Part shown: positions 16,844 to 26,388 of the stretch, one piece after another
Layout: the number at the start of each line of letters is the position of its first letter
Numbering within the stretch: the first letter of the stretch is position 1
Assembly: GCF_000024885.1 (NCBI RefSeq)
Contig: NC_013512.1
Span: 1,922,001 to 1,986,000, forward strand
Length of the DNA: 64,000 nucleotides
Direction: 5' to 3'
DNA from: Sulfurospirillum deleyianum DSM 6946
GTDB taxonomy: Bacteria; Campylobacterota; Campylobacteria; Campylobacterales; Sulfurospirillaceae
Notes under the pieces: generated by a model
What the model saw: the letters and a program-made list of their open reading frames with translations, nothing else
What the model was told of the DNA's origin: nothing
Database searches by the model: none
Made by a program: the position numbers and the translations under genes

Positions 16844-18003
16844 TATCCGATGATGGCAGAGACAATCTCTTTAGCTTTTTTCTTTGCCGCTTCTACTTCA
16901 TCAAGCACTAATGCCACCGCCATTCTTCGCCCCACATGACTCACAGGTTTCCCAAAAACACGCACAAAGGAGTTTTTAGAAAAGGCACTCTCAGGAATTT
17001 CAAGGGTTGGCAAATGCTCCTCTTTCAGACTTTTAAACGCCCCACTCGCACCCGCTCCGTAAAAGGTAAAATCAAGCGGTAAGCCAAGAACGGCTCTTAC
17101 ATGTAAGGCAAATTCGCTCTGACTTTGGGTTATCATCGTGACCATGCCTGTGTCATGCGGACGAGGACTCAGCTCAGAAAAATAGACCTCATCATTTTTC
17201 ACAAAAAATTCCACGCCAAATAGACCACGACCCCCTAAACCATCCGTCACCGTTTTTGCCATCACTTGCGCTTTAGCTAAAACTTCAGGCTTCATAGGAA
17301 CAGGCTGCCAACTCAAAACATAATCCCCATTTTCTTGTATATGACCTATTGGCTCACAAAAAACAGTCTCTTTGCCATTGCGAACCGTAAGAAGCGTAAT
17401 CTCATAATCAAATGGCACAAACTCCTCAACGATGAGTTCACTCGCATCGCCTCTGGCTTCTTTAGCAATCTCCCACGATTTTTGAATGTCCGCTTCGCTT
17501 CTAATCACACTTTGCCCATGCCCTGAAGAACTCATCACAGGCTTAACCACGCAAGGAATGCCCAGCTTTTTAGTCGCTTCTTGAAGCTCTTCAAGCGTCT
17601 TAACAAAAACATAACCACTCGTTTTAAGCCCCAATTTTTCAGCGGCAAACTCACGAATATTTTTACGATTCATCGTCTTTTTAACCGCGTCCGCATTAGG
17701 AATGACACAAAAACCCTCTTTCTCCGCTTCAATAAGTGCTTCGATACTGAGTGCTTCCACTTCAGGCAAGATATACATCGGTTTTTCGAGACGAATCACC
17801 TCTAAAAGAGCTTCTTTATTTTTCATGTTGATGACATAGCTTTTATTGGCAACCAAATGTGCAGGTGCTTGCGGATACGAATCCACCGCTACGGTTTCAA
17901 TGCCCAAACGTGTTGCTTCGATAACGACTTCTTTGCCCAGCTCACCACTGCCAATGAGCATGATTTTCGTACTGTTACTTTTAAGGGGAGTTGTAAAGTG
18001 CAT
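16843..18003 (-). CDS. purT: Formate-dependent GAR transformylase PurT
   Basis: 386 residues, an ATP-grasp enzyme that makes formyl-GAR from GAR, formate and ATP in purine synthesis, bypassing the folate-dependent PurN. Seen: the N-terminal nucleotide-fold [24 protein letters not shown], the ATP-grasp segment [15 protein letters not shown] around 150-165, [13 protein letters not shown], and the C-terminal metal site [15 protein letters not shown]. The use of formate fits an organism with active formate metabolism. A palindrome copy at 17097 encodes Leu-His-Val-Arg. Confidence 0.95.
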   Translation of the reverse strand: MHFTTPLKSNSTKIMLIGSGELGKEVVIEATRLGIETVAVDSYPQAPAHLVANKSYVINMKNKEALLEVIRLEKPMYILPEVEALSIEALIEAEKEGFCVIPNADAVKKTMNRKNIREFAAEKLGLKTSGYVFVKTLEELQEATKKLGIPCVVKPVMSSSGHGQSVIRSEADIQKSWEIAKEARGDASELIVEEFVPFDYEITLLTVRNGKETVFCEPIGHIQENGDYVLSWQPVPMKPEVLAKAQVMAKTVTDGLGGRGLFGVEFFVKNDEVYFSELSPRPHDTGMVTMITQSQSEFALHVRAVLGLPLDFTFYGAGASGAFKSLKEEHLPTLEIPESAFSKNSFVRVFGKPVSHVGRRMAVALVLDEVEAAKKKAKEIVSAIIG

Positions 18004-18116
18004 GATGTCCTCTTTGTGTTAGTTTAAGAGATTTTACACAAAAGAGGTTTAAGAAATGAAAGGTATTCTAAATTTTATCGCGGAGAGTTGGATATACTGT
18101 TTATCAAAATCCGATT

Positions 18117-18126
18117 TTACATGTAA
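18117..18126. repeat. TTACATGTAA palindrome joined to the SD of the 18136 gene
   Basis: The palindrome runs into AAAGGT, the probable ribosome binding site of the gene that starts at 18136, in the same geometry as the copy at 3170. Confidence 0.75.
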
Positions 18127-18135
18127 AGGTAATTC

Positions 18136-18420
18136 ATGGAATTTCTTCCCCACATTCTCCTGCTAAGCTCCATTTTTGTCTTTGGCTATTTCTGGCTCAA
18201 ACCGCGCACCAAGCCAAAACCAAGTCCGCAAAAACAAGAAGAGATTCGTGAAATGTACCGACAAAGACTCCACACAGAGCTTTCACGCATCGAAAATTCT
18301 GATGAGCGTCAAACAAAAAAAATTGCACTACTCAAAGAATTTTCTAAAGAGTTAGAGTTTAACCTCTTTTTTGATAAAGATGATGTTCAAGTATTGATGA
18401 AAGAATTGGCAGGATATTAA
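18136..18420 (+). CDS. Small membrane-anchored protein of unknown function
   Basis: 94 residues. One N-terminal transmembrane segment (about residues 4-21) is followed by a Lys/Pro-rich stretch (23-35) and a charged helical domain. The protein is probably an inner-membrane anchor with a cytoplasmic tail, as the positive residues follow the membrane segment. I do not recognise a family. It is followed after 29 bases by the DUF3223-like gene and may share its transcript. Confidence 0.65.
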   Translation: MEFLPHILLLSSIFVFGYFWLKPRTKPKPSPQKQEEIREMYRQRLHTELSRIENSDERQTKKIALLKEFSKELEFNLFFDKDDVQVLMKELAGY

Positions 18421-18449
18421 CATAGAATTTACAAGAATAAGGAAAGAAT

Positions 18450-19163
18450 TTGAGTCGATTTACAATTAAAATAGGCAATCAAGAATTTACGTCAAAAACA
18501 CAAGCCCTTACTTTTTATAAAATTATTTTAAATGCCTACAAAGTGGGTGAAGAATTAAATAGACAAGATTTTGCAAGTGTTAAAAATCTTGTCTATCGTG
18601 ATTTTGAAAATGAAGAAATCGAAGCATACGAAAAAGAAACAGGTGATTATTTAAAATCAGTTACAGTAGATTTGCACCCTGACTTTAGAGGCACTCAATG
18701 TTTTTTTCTTTTATACCAATCTGGCAAAAAAGCATTATTTGGCTACAGATTGGCAATCAACAATGATTTGTCAAATGAAAAATTTTTTTCGCGTGCTTGT
18801 CGCTTTACGATAGCTAATCGTTTAAGAGATTTTAAGAAGCATTGTTTTAAAAATAGACCTGTTAAATGTGCTCTTACTAATGAAATTATTGAATGGGAAG
18901 AGTGCCAAATTGATCATAAATCACCCCTCACATTTTCTGTCATTGTTAAAAGTTTCATTATCGCAAATAAACTTGATCTTAGCACCATAAAATATGGAGC
19001 AGAAAATGGCGTGGAATACTTTCTGGATGAAGAACTTGCACAAAAATTCGATTTATTTCATAAAGAGATGGCTGTTCTTAGGATTTTATCAACTAAAGAA
19101 AACAATAAGCGTGCTAGCAGTGCGCGTATTAAACCTACAAAAAAAGATGGCGTATTAAAATAA
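18450..19163 (+). CDS. DUF3223 (DCL)-domain protein with HNH-like segment
   Basis: 237 residues starting at TTG after AAGGAAAG. The N-terminal ~110 residues fit the DUF3223/DCL pattern: a sequence like FTSKTQALTFYKIILNAYKVG, then a RDF/LH region and CFFLLYQSGK. The middle holds KCALTNEIIEWEECQIDHKSPL (about residues 146-167 in two parts), in which the DH pair and spaced cysteines look like an HNH-type nuclease core. The tail is Lys/Arg-rich. It is visibly more AT-rich than its neighbours and sits alone between purT and ribosomal genes, suggesting an acquired gene. A defence or DNA-processing role is inference. Confidence 0.6.
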   Translation: MSRFTIKIGNQEFTSKTQALTFYKIILNAYKVGEELNRQDFASVKNLVYRDFENEEIEAYEKETGDYLKSVTVDLHPDFRGTQCFFLLYQSGKKALFGYRLAINNDLSNEKFFSRACRFTIANRLRDFKKHCFKNRPVKCALTNEIIEWEECQIDHKSPLTFSVIVKSFIIANKLDLSTIKYGAENGVEYFLDEELAQKFDLFHKEMAVLRILSTKENNKRASSARIKPTKKDGVLK

Positions 19164-19187
19164 AGAATGAAGATTTTAAGAGAGAAA

Positions 19188-19210
19188 ATGCAAGGGAAAA
19201 TCCCTTGCAT
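19188..19210. terminator. Terminator hairpin between the DUF3223-like gene and rpsI
   Basis: A 10-bp perfect stem (ATGCAAGGGA with TCCCTTGCAT, 3-base loop) lies between convergent genes. A shorter second hairpin (AGTCT with AGACT, 19221-19234) lies nearer rpsI and may serve the minus strand. Confidence 0.6.
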
Positions 19211-19249
19211 AAAGCACAAAAGTCTCGAAAGACTCTTGTAAAAGAACAA

Positions 19250-19639
19250 TTAACGTTTTGAGAACTGTGGACTACGACGTGCTTTTTTGCGACCGTATTT
19301 TTTACGCTCTACAATTCTTGAGTCACGAGTTAATAAACCAAATGGTTTAAGGATTGCTCTAAAATCTGCATCCATAGAAGCAAGTGCTTTAGAGATACCA
19401 TGACGAAGAGCGTCAGCTTGAGCTGAATAACCACCACCCAAAGTGTTAGCTACGATATCAAAGCTTGCTTCTTGTTTTGTAAGAGCAAGGGGTTGACGAA
19501 CACGTTTCTTAATAGTCTCATGACCACCCAACCACGCTTCAAAATCAATACCGTTAACTGTAATTGAACCTTTACCAGGTGCAACCCATACTTTAGCGAT
19601 AGCTGTTTTTCTTTTTCCAGTTGCATATACTTTTGCCAT
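19250..19639 (-). CDS. rpsI: 30S ribosomal protein S9
   Basis: 129 residues, normal length. Seen: [14 protein letters not shown] at the N-terminus, [15 protein letters not shown] in the middle, and the C-terminal [19 protein letters not shown] tail whose last residues reach the P-site tRNA in the ribosome. It lies 1 base after rplM, forming the conserved rplM-rpsI operon. Confidence 0.98.
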   Translation of the reverse strand: MAKVYATGKRKTAIAKVWVAPGKGSITVNGIDFEAWLGGHETIKKRVRQPLALTKQEASFDIVANTLGGGYSAQADALRHGISKALASMDADFRAILKPFGLLTRDSRIVERKKYGRKKARRSPQFSKR

Positions 19640-19640
19640 A

Positions 19641-20069
19641 TTACTTTACCTCTGCTTTAACTTGCGCTGTATGTGGATGCTCATTACCAGCATATACTTT
19701 TAGCTTTTTGATCATCTCTTTAGCAAGATTTGTTTTAGGTAACATGCCTCTTACTGCAAGTCTGTACAATTTCGCTGGGTTGTTGTTCAAAAGATCACCT
19801 AATTTTTCAGTTTTAACACCACCGAAATATCCTGTGTGTCTATGGTACAATTTTGTGTCTAATTTTGTTCCACTAAACTCTACTTTTTCCGCATTGATGA
19901 TGATAACAAAATCACCACAATCAACATTTGGAGTAAAATAAGGTTTATGTTTGCCTCGAAGAAGTGTCGCTACTTCTGTAAGCACTTTACCAAAACGCTT
20001 ACCAGCAGCATCGACCACGATCCAGTCGCGTTTGACTTCGCTTGGCTTAATCGCAAGTGTTGCTTTCAT
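19641..20069 (-). CDS. rplM: 50S ribosomal protein L13
   Basis: 142 residues. Family features include [33 protein letters not shown], the HTGYFGG segment and AVRGMLPK. It is the first gene of the two-gene rplM-rpsI operon, with a promoter at 20119-20124. Confidence 0.98.
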   Translation of the reverse strand: MKATLAIKPSEVKRDWIVVDAAGKRFGKVLTEVATLLRGKHKPYFTPNVDCGDFVIIINAEKVEFSGTKLDTKLYHRHTGYFGGVKTEKLGDLLNNNPAKLYRLAVRGMLPKTNLAKEMIKKLKVYAGNEHPHTAQVKAEVK

Positions 20070-20118
20070 TTGTCATAACCTTTGACGTATTTATTTAACG
20101 AAGTGCAAGTGTAGTTAA

Positions 20119-20124
20119 ACTATA
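20119..20124 (-). promoter_or_regulatory. -10 box of rplM-rpsI
   Basis: TATAGT on the minus strand, 50 bases upstream of the rplM ATG, in the only spacer between addA and rplM. Confidence 0.45.
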
Positions 20125-20150
20125 CTTATATATCGCTTAAATTAAGTATC

Positions 20151-22874
20151 TTATAAGTTTTTAACCAGCTCCACACCCTCATTCCCCAAATAACAAATAT
20201 ACCCCTCCACAGGAAGCGTATAGATTTGTGAAAGAGCCTCTTGATAAAGAGCAACTTGCGCATGATGTTTTGCACTCTCTTTTTTAGAACTTTTATAATC
20301 AATCACCACAATTTTATCGGGATGCTCTAGTAAAAGGTCTATTTGTTTGCGCTCTTTTTGATACATCAGCGGTTGTTCCTTCAAGATGTTTGCGCCTTGA
20401 ACTAAACTCAAAAAATCCTTACATGTAAGCAAATGCTCTGCTCTTTGATAAAGACGTTGTAACGCCCCTTCATCAAGCACAGAAGCAAAACGGTTACGCA
20501 ACGCCAAATACGCCCTCTCTAAACTCTCTTTTTCAAAACCATCCCACATTTCAAGCAAATAGTGCTGTGCGATGCCAAACGTCATAGAACCAACCTCTAC
20601 ACTCTCGTTGAGCTCATCTTCGACTGCACTGATGTTTTGTGTCCCATACGCTTTAGGAAAAAACAGAGGCAGTGGCTTCAACGAAGGAGCCACACTAGCC
20701 TCTGTCTGGCTTAGAATACCTCGCTCCAAAGGGGTAAGGTTTAAAGACTCAAAAACACTATTGTCTGATTTTGCACACACACATAAAGAGCGTTTTGCCC
20801 GAGTAAAAGCAACATAAAGCGCATTGAGCCTGTCTTCAAAATTTAAACTCTGCTCACGCTCTTTCGCCTTTTCATACCCGCTATCCACAGACTCTCTGCC
20901 TCGCATCGTCAGGTGAACTTCTTGTAAATTCACCGCATCGTAAGAAAACAAAAGAGTGTCGCTTTGAGTGGTATCTCGTCCCAATTTATCGCACAAAATC
21001 ACATGTTCAAACTCCAAACCTTTTGATTTATGCACCGTTAAAACCCGCAACCCTTCACTGTCTTCACTCTTCGCCTCGTCGCTTAAGCGCTCTAGCGCAA
21101 AGAGAAAACTCTCTATCTCCTCATAACGACTCGCAACCTCTAAAAAGCGCAACCAGTCTTGACTTCCATCGTACAACCCATAGTGCTCAATCAGCATTTG
21201 AACCACTACCAAAGGAGGCTGATGCATCGTACATGAGACCATAGAAAGCGGTGTACCCCATGACATCCCAGATAAAGTGCAAAAGGATGCTTTATAAATT
21301 TCATCTCCAAAATAGAGATATTTTAACAACGAAATCATCGCCTTAATCGAACGAACTTCCGTCAATTTTAACGTGGCTTCCAATCGAACATGTAAAGAGG
21401 GAAAATGCTCTTGTATCAACGCTTTGAAAACTTTAGCATCTTTGTTTGTATGCACTAAAAGTGCAATATCTTTTGGCTTAATGCCTTTTTCTAGCACACG
21501 CCCAATCTCCTCTAAAACCAAAGACTCAACACACTCATCTATGCGTACGCAAATGTACCCCTCTCCCTCTTTTTTCGCTGCCTTTTGCGTCTCATAACCT
21601 TTCATTTTCCCCGTAAAAATTTCATTGACAAACGCTACGACTTCAGGACTACTGCGATAATTGGTGTCCAAAGAGTCCACCGCTAAATGAAGGCTCTCTT
21701 TAGCGTACCCAAACAACTCCTTTGCTCCACCACGAAAGCGATAAATAGACTGCTTCACATCCCCCACAAAAAAGAGTGTTTTAAAATCCTTAACCCCACG
21801 TCCTGCGCGAATCTCCTCAATTAAGGGAAGCAATATTTCATACTGCACTACGCTCGTATCTTGAAACTCATCAATGAGAAGATGCTCCACCGTCCCATCC
21901 AAACGAAAATAGAGAAAATCCTTATGAATTTCCTCTCTTAAAAGCGTATAAAGCAAATTGGTGACATCATCAAATCCTAATTCTCCATTTGCCCTCATCA
22001 GACGCCTAAGGCTTTCATCGTAGACCCCAAAAAGCTTTCCAAGTTCCCCTAAAAAGTACGCCTCTTTCGCATCACAATGTATGCGTAACGCCTCTTTGAG
22101 CTCATGCAAAAGCGCATTGACGGTTTCATTGGCATACTTTTTATAATCCCAATATCCAAAATCCTCTCGCTCCAAATATTTCTTCGCTAAAAGTTCCCCT
22201 AAACTCTGTGCTTGAAACGTTGCCAAACCTCTTGTAGAGAGTCCGCACGCTTCAAAATAAACCCTTATACGCTCCAAAATCTCTAAACACGGCTGTAAAG
22301 AAGGGTAAGAAGCCTCAGGAAAGGCATCGAGCCTGAGTTCAGATTTTTTTTGGTACAAAAAGTGCAACAGAGAAAAAACATCTCCTAATTTTTTATCTTC
22401 TTGAAGTGTAAAGGCGATTAAAGAACGATAAAGATTTTTGGATTTGCACAGTGCAATAAACTGTTCTATCAACTTTTCATCTAAAGTTTCCTCTCCAATA
22501 CTAAAATCAGGTTGCAACCCTACATTAAGCGCAAAATGGCGTAAAATTAGGGCAAAAAAAGCGTCTAGTGTGGAAATTTTAATATCCGCTTGAAGCAAAT
22601 GGCGCAACACATGCTCTTTTTCACGCAACAGAACCTCTTCGCTTTTTCCTGTCTGTTCCGCAATAGCGTGTAGCTCTTCTTTGTTTTCCAAATCTTTGAG
22701 GGTCTCAAAAATACGTGTTTTCATCTCGTGTGCGGATTTGTTGGTAAAGGTCAATGCCACAATTTTCTGAGCATTGGCTCCCATAAACAGTAAAGAGAGA
22801 TAACGCACACTCAGCGCAAAAGTTTTTCCACTTCCCGCACTTGCCTCTAGGGCTAAATAAGGTGAAAAATTCAT
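20151..22874 (-). CDS. addA: AddA-like UvrD-family helicase/nuclease
   Basis: 907 residues. It has UvrD/RecB helicase motifs in order: Walker A (EASAGSGKTFALS) at residues 9-21, motif Ia (FTNKSAHEMKTRI), motif II with DEFQDTSVVQYE, a GDVKQSIYRFRG motif, VHKSKGLEFEHV, and YVAFTRAKRSL. The C-terminal RecB-type nuclease has QIDLLLEHPDK then VIDYKSSK. With AddB it processes double-strand breaks for recombination. The ATG at 22874 overlaps the addB stop (ATGA), and a longer reading into addB has no support. A palindrome copy lies at 20419 (Leu-Thr-Cys-Lys). Confidence 0.9.
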   Translation of the reverse strand: MNFSPYLALEASAGSGKTFALSVRYLSLLFMGANAQKIVALTFTNKSAHEMKTRIFETLKDLENKEELHAIAEQTGKSEEVLLREKEHVLRHLLQADIKISTLDAFFALILRHFALNVGLQPDFSIGEETLDEKLIEQFIALCKSKNLYRSLIAFTLQEDKKLGDVFSLLHFLYQKKSELRLDAFPEASYPSLQPCLEILERIRVYFEACGLSTRGLATFQAQSLGELLAKKYLEREDFGYWDYKKYANETVNALLHELKEALRIHCDAKEAYFLGELGKLFGVYDESLRRLMRANGELGFDDVTNLLYTLLREEIHKDFLYFRLDGTVEHLLIDEFQDTSVVQYEILLPLIEEIRAGRGVKDFKTLFFVGDVKQSIYRFRGGAKELFGYAKESLHLAVDSLDTNYRSSPEVVAFVNEIFTGKMKGYETQKAAKKEGEGYICVRIDECVESLVLEEIGRVLEKGIKPKDIALLVHTNKDAKVFKALIQEHFPSLHVRLEATLKLTEVRSIKAMISLLKYLYFGDEIYKASFCTLSGMSWGTPLSMVSCTMHQPPLVVVQMLIEHYGLYDGSQDWLRFLEVASRYEEIESFLFALERLSDEAKSEDSEGLRVLTVHKSKGLEFEHVILCDKLGRDTTQSDTLLFSYDAVNLQEVHLTMRGRESVDSGYEKAKEREQSLNFEDRLNALYVAFTRAKRSLCVCAKSDNSVFESLNLTPLERGILSQTEASVAPSLKPLPLFFPKAYGTQNISAVEDELNESVEVGSMTFGIAQHYLLEMWDGFEKESLERAYLALRNRFASVLDEGALQRLYQRAEHLLTCKDFLSLVQGANILKEQPLMYQKERKQIDLLLEHPDKIVVIDYKSSKKESAKHHAQVALYQEALSQIYTLPVEGYICYLGNEGVELVKNL

Positions 22875-25213
22875 AGACTCTCCTCTCTTCCACACAACAT
22901 CACATAGGGGCAAATCCTACAATGCTTAATATCATCACACAAAGCATAACCGTTCATTGGCTTTGCAAAAAGGCGAAGTTTCTCCTCTAAAAGCACTTTT
23001 TTTTCTTCTAAAAACGGCTCCTCAATCAAAACACCCTCTTTTAAATCATAATAATACGCCCCATGCACCTCTCCTAAAGCACCTGCAATCAAGCTATAAA
23101 ACAGCAGTTGAAAATCAACCGTATTTTCAAGGTTCTTTTCCGTAGTGGTTGGTACTTTACCGCTTTTATAATCAATTACATAGAGCCTATCTTCTTTCCT
23201 ATCAATACGGTCAATCTGTCCTTCTAAGACAAATCCTTGATACAACACGCTATGCGAAAACTCTTTTTTATAGACCAAAAAGCCATCTTCAAAACGCTTC
23301 ACTTCATTGCAAATAAACGGACGCAATTTTTCCAACCACACATCCGCAAAATAACCCCAAACATCATTATGCGACTCTTTTTTTAGAAGCTCTTCTATCT
23401 TAGCAAAGAGGTGCTTCTCCTCTAAAAGATTTTGCGTCAAAATCGCCTCTTCTAAAACCTTATGTAAGACAATTCCAAGGCTTTGCTCATCTATTGTGTT
23501 ACTAGGCATCTTTGCCTCTTTGAATTTAGCGATGTAACGAAAATAAAATTGGCGTTGACATGAAAGCAGGGTTTTCAACTTAGTAGCCGATAATGGAGCA
23601 GCCTTTAAATCATAGGGCGCATCAATAAACGCTTGTGTATAAAGAGTTCGTGGAGCGTTTATCTTCCATAAAAGAGGAGCAAAATTTCCCTCATCTGCCA
23701 TACGTTGTGTATCAAATCCCATCTCATCCAAAAAACGAGAAGGCATAGCCGTCTCATTTTTAACATACGCAATGGCAACTTTTGTAGCACGAGAAAAGAG
23801 TTGATGGTAAAAATAACGCTGTAAATTCTCACGGTCTCTTTTCGTTGGAAGTCCTGCATGGGCACGTACATCAGAAGAGAGAAAAAGGTCTTTTGAAGAG
23901 CGTTTGGGGACAAACTCATCGTTAAAATCAACAACAATCACCCCTTTATATGCCACCCCTCTGGTTTCTAAAACACCCATAACGGTTATTTTCCCGCCTC
24001 TTACATCATCTTCGCTTAAAACACTCAAGCGATTGAGTAAAAGCTTTATGACCTGTTCAAAACGTAAAGAGGGCGCATGGTTTAAAAAGTGTTCAAATGC
24101 AAAAAGTGCCTCTTTAAAAACGCCTTTTTGCGCCTCTTTTTCACTCAATAAACTTCTAATAAAATCCATCGCACTTTGAGGAGCAAGTTTTTGATGCCAT
24201 ACTGTTTTACATGTAACGAGTTTCTCTTCGTCTATCTTTAAGCGTTTGACACGTAAAGTATCTTCAATTTCTCCTTGACGCATCGCTTTTTCCAGCGCAC
24301 TGAGTGTTTGAAAAAAAGCGCTCTGCTTAACACTTATACCCATCGCAAAGTTCAAATTGTTCCAGCGATCAAAGCAAGATAAATGTTGGGCAAATCCCTC
24401 ATCAGGTAAGACAATAACAATTTCATGCGGAGCAATGCCCTCCTCGACAAACTGCGCAATCGTACTGTAAACATACGCTACTTGTGAGATACGTGAACGA
24501 AATCCATAACATGAACCCCCTAAAGACAAGGGCTCATTTACCCTTACATGTAAAATCTCTTTGCGTGAAAAATCAATCTCATACGTATGATTCTCTTGTG
24601 TCACAATCCCACGTGTTTGCAAATGTGCTTTGATTTTTTGATTGTATGCATTAAGACAAACTTTTACATGTAAAGGGATTATCGCTGCTATTTTTTCAAG
24701 TAACTCCCATTCAAAATGGCTCAAAAAACCTTCGAGATGAATACACACCGCACCTAAGGAACGAACATACGCTTCATTGATTGTATAAAGTTCTAGGAGC
24801 GTTATGCGATCATAAAGAGCCTGTTGATTTAAAAGGGCTTTGTAGTGTTTTAAAAGGGTTTGCAAAACATCCAAATGCTCTGCGTAATGCGCATAAGTAT
24901 CAGCTATGACCAAAGCATCCATAGAGACTTTTTCATGCGCAAGTTCTTCAAAGAAACGAAAAAGATAGGAGGAGTTTTTTAAAAATGTAAAAAAATCACG
25001 ATCAATATGCAACAACTCAAAACGGGTAAAGCGTGAGGCCTCTTGCATTAACAAAACACGCATGTCCTCATCGACCAAGGAACGATGGGGGATAAGAAGC
25101 GCTTTTTGTTCAAACTCAGCGATACTGATCGCTTTGGGTAAAAGGGTATTGGTTTCAACAAATGTATCGTAAAAAGAGCGTATTGCACGGCTCGTAGGAA
25201 AAACATGTATCAT
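22871..25213 (-). CDS. addB: AddB-like nuclease subunit
   Basis: 780 residues, low overall conservation as is usual for AddB in this phylum. The N-terminal half is a degenerate helicase-like region. The C-terminal ~250 residues form a PD-(D/E)XK nuclease: ATKLKTLLSCQRQFYFRY, then QIDRIDRKEDRLYVIDYKSGK. The final CRICPYVMLC cluster, with the upstream Cys in LLSCQ, probably holds the 4Fe-4S cluster known in AddB. It is translationally coupled to addA. Three palindrome copies lie within it (24207, 24544, 24664), giving LeuValThrCys, LeuHisValArg and LeuHisValLys readings. Confidence 0.85.
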   Translation of the reverse strand: MIHVFPTSRAIRSFYDTFVETNTLLPKAISIAEFEQKALLIPHRSLVDEDMRVLLMQEASRFTRFELLHIDRDFFTFLKNSSYLFRFFEELAHEKVSMDALVIADTYAHYAEHLDVLQTLLKHYKALLNQQALYDRITLLELYTINEAYVRSLGAVCIHLEGFLSHFEWELLEKIAAIIPLHVKVCLNAYNQKIKAHLQTRGIVTQENHTYEIDFSRKEILHVRVNEPLSLGGSCYGFRSRISQVAYVYSTIAQFVEEGIAPHEIVIVLPDEGFAQHLSCFDRWNNLNFAMGISVKQSAFFQTLSALEKAMRQGEIEDTLRVKRLKIDEEKLVTCKTVWHQKLAPQSAMDFIRSLLSEKEAQKGVFKEALFAFEHFLNHAPSLRFEQVIKLLLNRLSVLSEDDVRGGKITVMGVLETRGVAYKGVIVVDFNDEFVPKRSSKDLFLSSDVRAHAGLPTKRDRENLQRYFYHQLFSRATKVAIAYVKNETAMPSRFLDEMGFDTQRMADEGNFAPLLWKINAPRTLYTQAFIDAPYDLKAAPLSATKLKTLLSCQRQFYFRYIAKFKEAKMPSNTIDEQSLGIVLHKVLEEAILTQNLLEEKHLFAKIEELLKKESHNDVWGYFADVWLEKLRPFICNEVKRFEDGFLVYKKEFSHSVLYQGFVLEGQIDRIDRKEDRLYVIDYKSGKVPTTTEKNLENTVDFQLLFYSLIAGALGEVHGAYYYDLKEGVLIEEPFLEEKKVLLEEKLRLFAKPMNGYALCDDIKHCRICPYVMLCGREESL

Positions 25214-25296
25214 AGTCTCTGCTCTTTGATGTGAAGTAGAGAGATTATAACAAAGGAAAAATGTGAGAGAGATTTTTATGTCAGGGTGAAATGATT

Positions 25297-25791
25297 TTAT
25301 TTCACCGCATACGCCTCATCTTTATGATAACCCTTAAATTCACCCACCTGAATTTTACTTAAAAGCTGCCATCTTCCCTCTTTTTCAATCGTAAAAGGAC
25401 CAAAGGTATAAAGACCTTTCTCCACACGAGAGGGGCGTAAGGTTTGATTCTCTTTATTGGTTTCAGGACGTGAAAGCATCAAGGTGATATCCGCATTTTC
25501 AACGACTTCGCCACGTTTCGTCGTTAAGCGAAGGGTGATCTCATTTTGACCTTTGTGAAACTTCTCAGAAGAGTATGCCAGTGTAAAATTGGCATTGAAT
25601 TTTTCTTGAAGCTCTAAGATTTCGTTAATGTTTTCATCGACATTTTGGTATTTTTCCATGTAGTACGTATCCATTTCAACAGGATTATCCAAAGCAATCT
25701 TAATGGTATAACCACACGCTATCACACACCCAATAATCATCCCTACTACCGCATGTGGGTAATAATTTCGCTCTGTTTTTACTTTAGACAC
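25297..25791 (-). CDS. FixH-family membrane protein
   Basis: 164 residues. One membrane segment (about 13-33) is followed by a periplasmic beta-rich domain, matching the FixH/CcoG-associated family (FixH: copper delivery or assembly help for cbb3 oxidase). The first GMIIGCVIACGYTIKIALD stretch and the later LRPSRVEKGLYTFGPF fit the fold. It overlaps the upstream TPM-like gene by 8 bases and is the last gene of the cco cluster. Its role in oxidase assembly is inferred from family and location. Confidence 0.8.
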   Translation of the reverse strand: MSKVKTERNYYPHAVVGMIIGCVIACGYTIKIALDNPVEMDTYYMEKYQNVDENINEILELQEKFNANFTLAYSSEKFHKGQNEITLRLTTKRGEVVENADITLMLSRPETNKENQTLRPSRVEKGLYTFGPFTIEKEGRWQLLSKIQVGEFKGYHKDEAYAVK

Positions 25792-26383
25792 GTTTTTTCA
25801 TCCTTCGATAGAACATCATCAAAACCAAAATCCCAACAAACCCATAAATCCCAAGTTTGATAAAACTTAAGGTTGTTTTATTGGCACTTCCAATAGAACT
25901 TGCTAAAACAATTTTCTTAGACGCTGCGATTTGATCAACAATATCTGCATAACCATTGAGCAAAGCCGCACTCACACCCACCTCATTTTTCTTCGTGGTT
26001 AAAAGCGGAATAATCGTCCCACGCCACGGCAAAGGAGATAAAATAGCCTCTTTATCAAAAAGCGATTCAAGCCCTTTAGAGTGATAAATATCCACTTTTT
26101 TCTCTTCCAAAAAAAGCGTTAAAAGCACAAAAGGTGTCTCTTGTGTTTTCGCAAATGTTTCACCAAAATTGACGATGGACTCACCACCTCTCTCTTTGGC
26201 AACCAAAATCACTTTAATACCGCTTTTTTCAAAGAGCTCTTTTCCCATTTCATCTATCTTTTGCGCTGTTCTCTCTTCTAAAATCGCATCCGATTGAACA
26301 AAATGAGACTCCATGGCAAAAAGCGGTACAAAGGCAAAAAGAGCGCTAAAAAACGCCCTTTTTACCTTTACATGTAAAGCCAT
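25784..26383 (-). CDS. TPM-domain-like membrane protein in the cco cluster
   Basis: 199 residues. An N-terminal signal or membrane segment (about 8-24) is followed by a periplasmic domain. It resembles a degenerate TPM (YgcG-like) domain: KIDEMGKELFEKSGIKVILV, then a region ending with LLNGYADIVDQIA. A C-terminal membrane helix (about 172-190) and a basic tail close the protein. The start at 26383 follows the stop of the 34-residue ORF by 5 bases. Longer readings to 26428 overlap that ORF and lack an SD. A palindrome copy at 26368 forms codons 3-6. A role in oxidase assembly or stability is inference from position. Confidence 0.65.
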   Translation of the reverse strand: MALHVKVKRAFFSALFAFVPLFAMESHFVQSDAILEERTAQKIDEMGKELFEKSGIKVILVAKERGGESIVNFGETFAKTQETPFVLLTLFLEEKKVDIYHSKGLESLFDKEAILSPLPWRGTIIPLLTTKKNEVGVSAALLNGYADIVDQIAASKKIVLASSIGSANKTTLSFIKLGIYGFVGILVLMMFYRRMKKRV

Positions 26384-26388
26384 TTTCC

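Noticed and set aside
21380-21400. Near-copies of the palindrome (AACATGTAA at about 21387, 28971 and 45888)
   Set aside because: They miss one half-site base (AA instead of TT on the left), so I kept them out of the count; they could be decayed copies.
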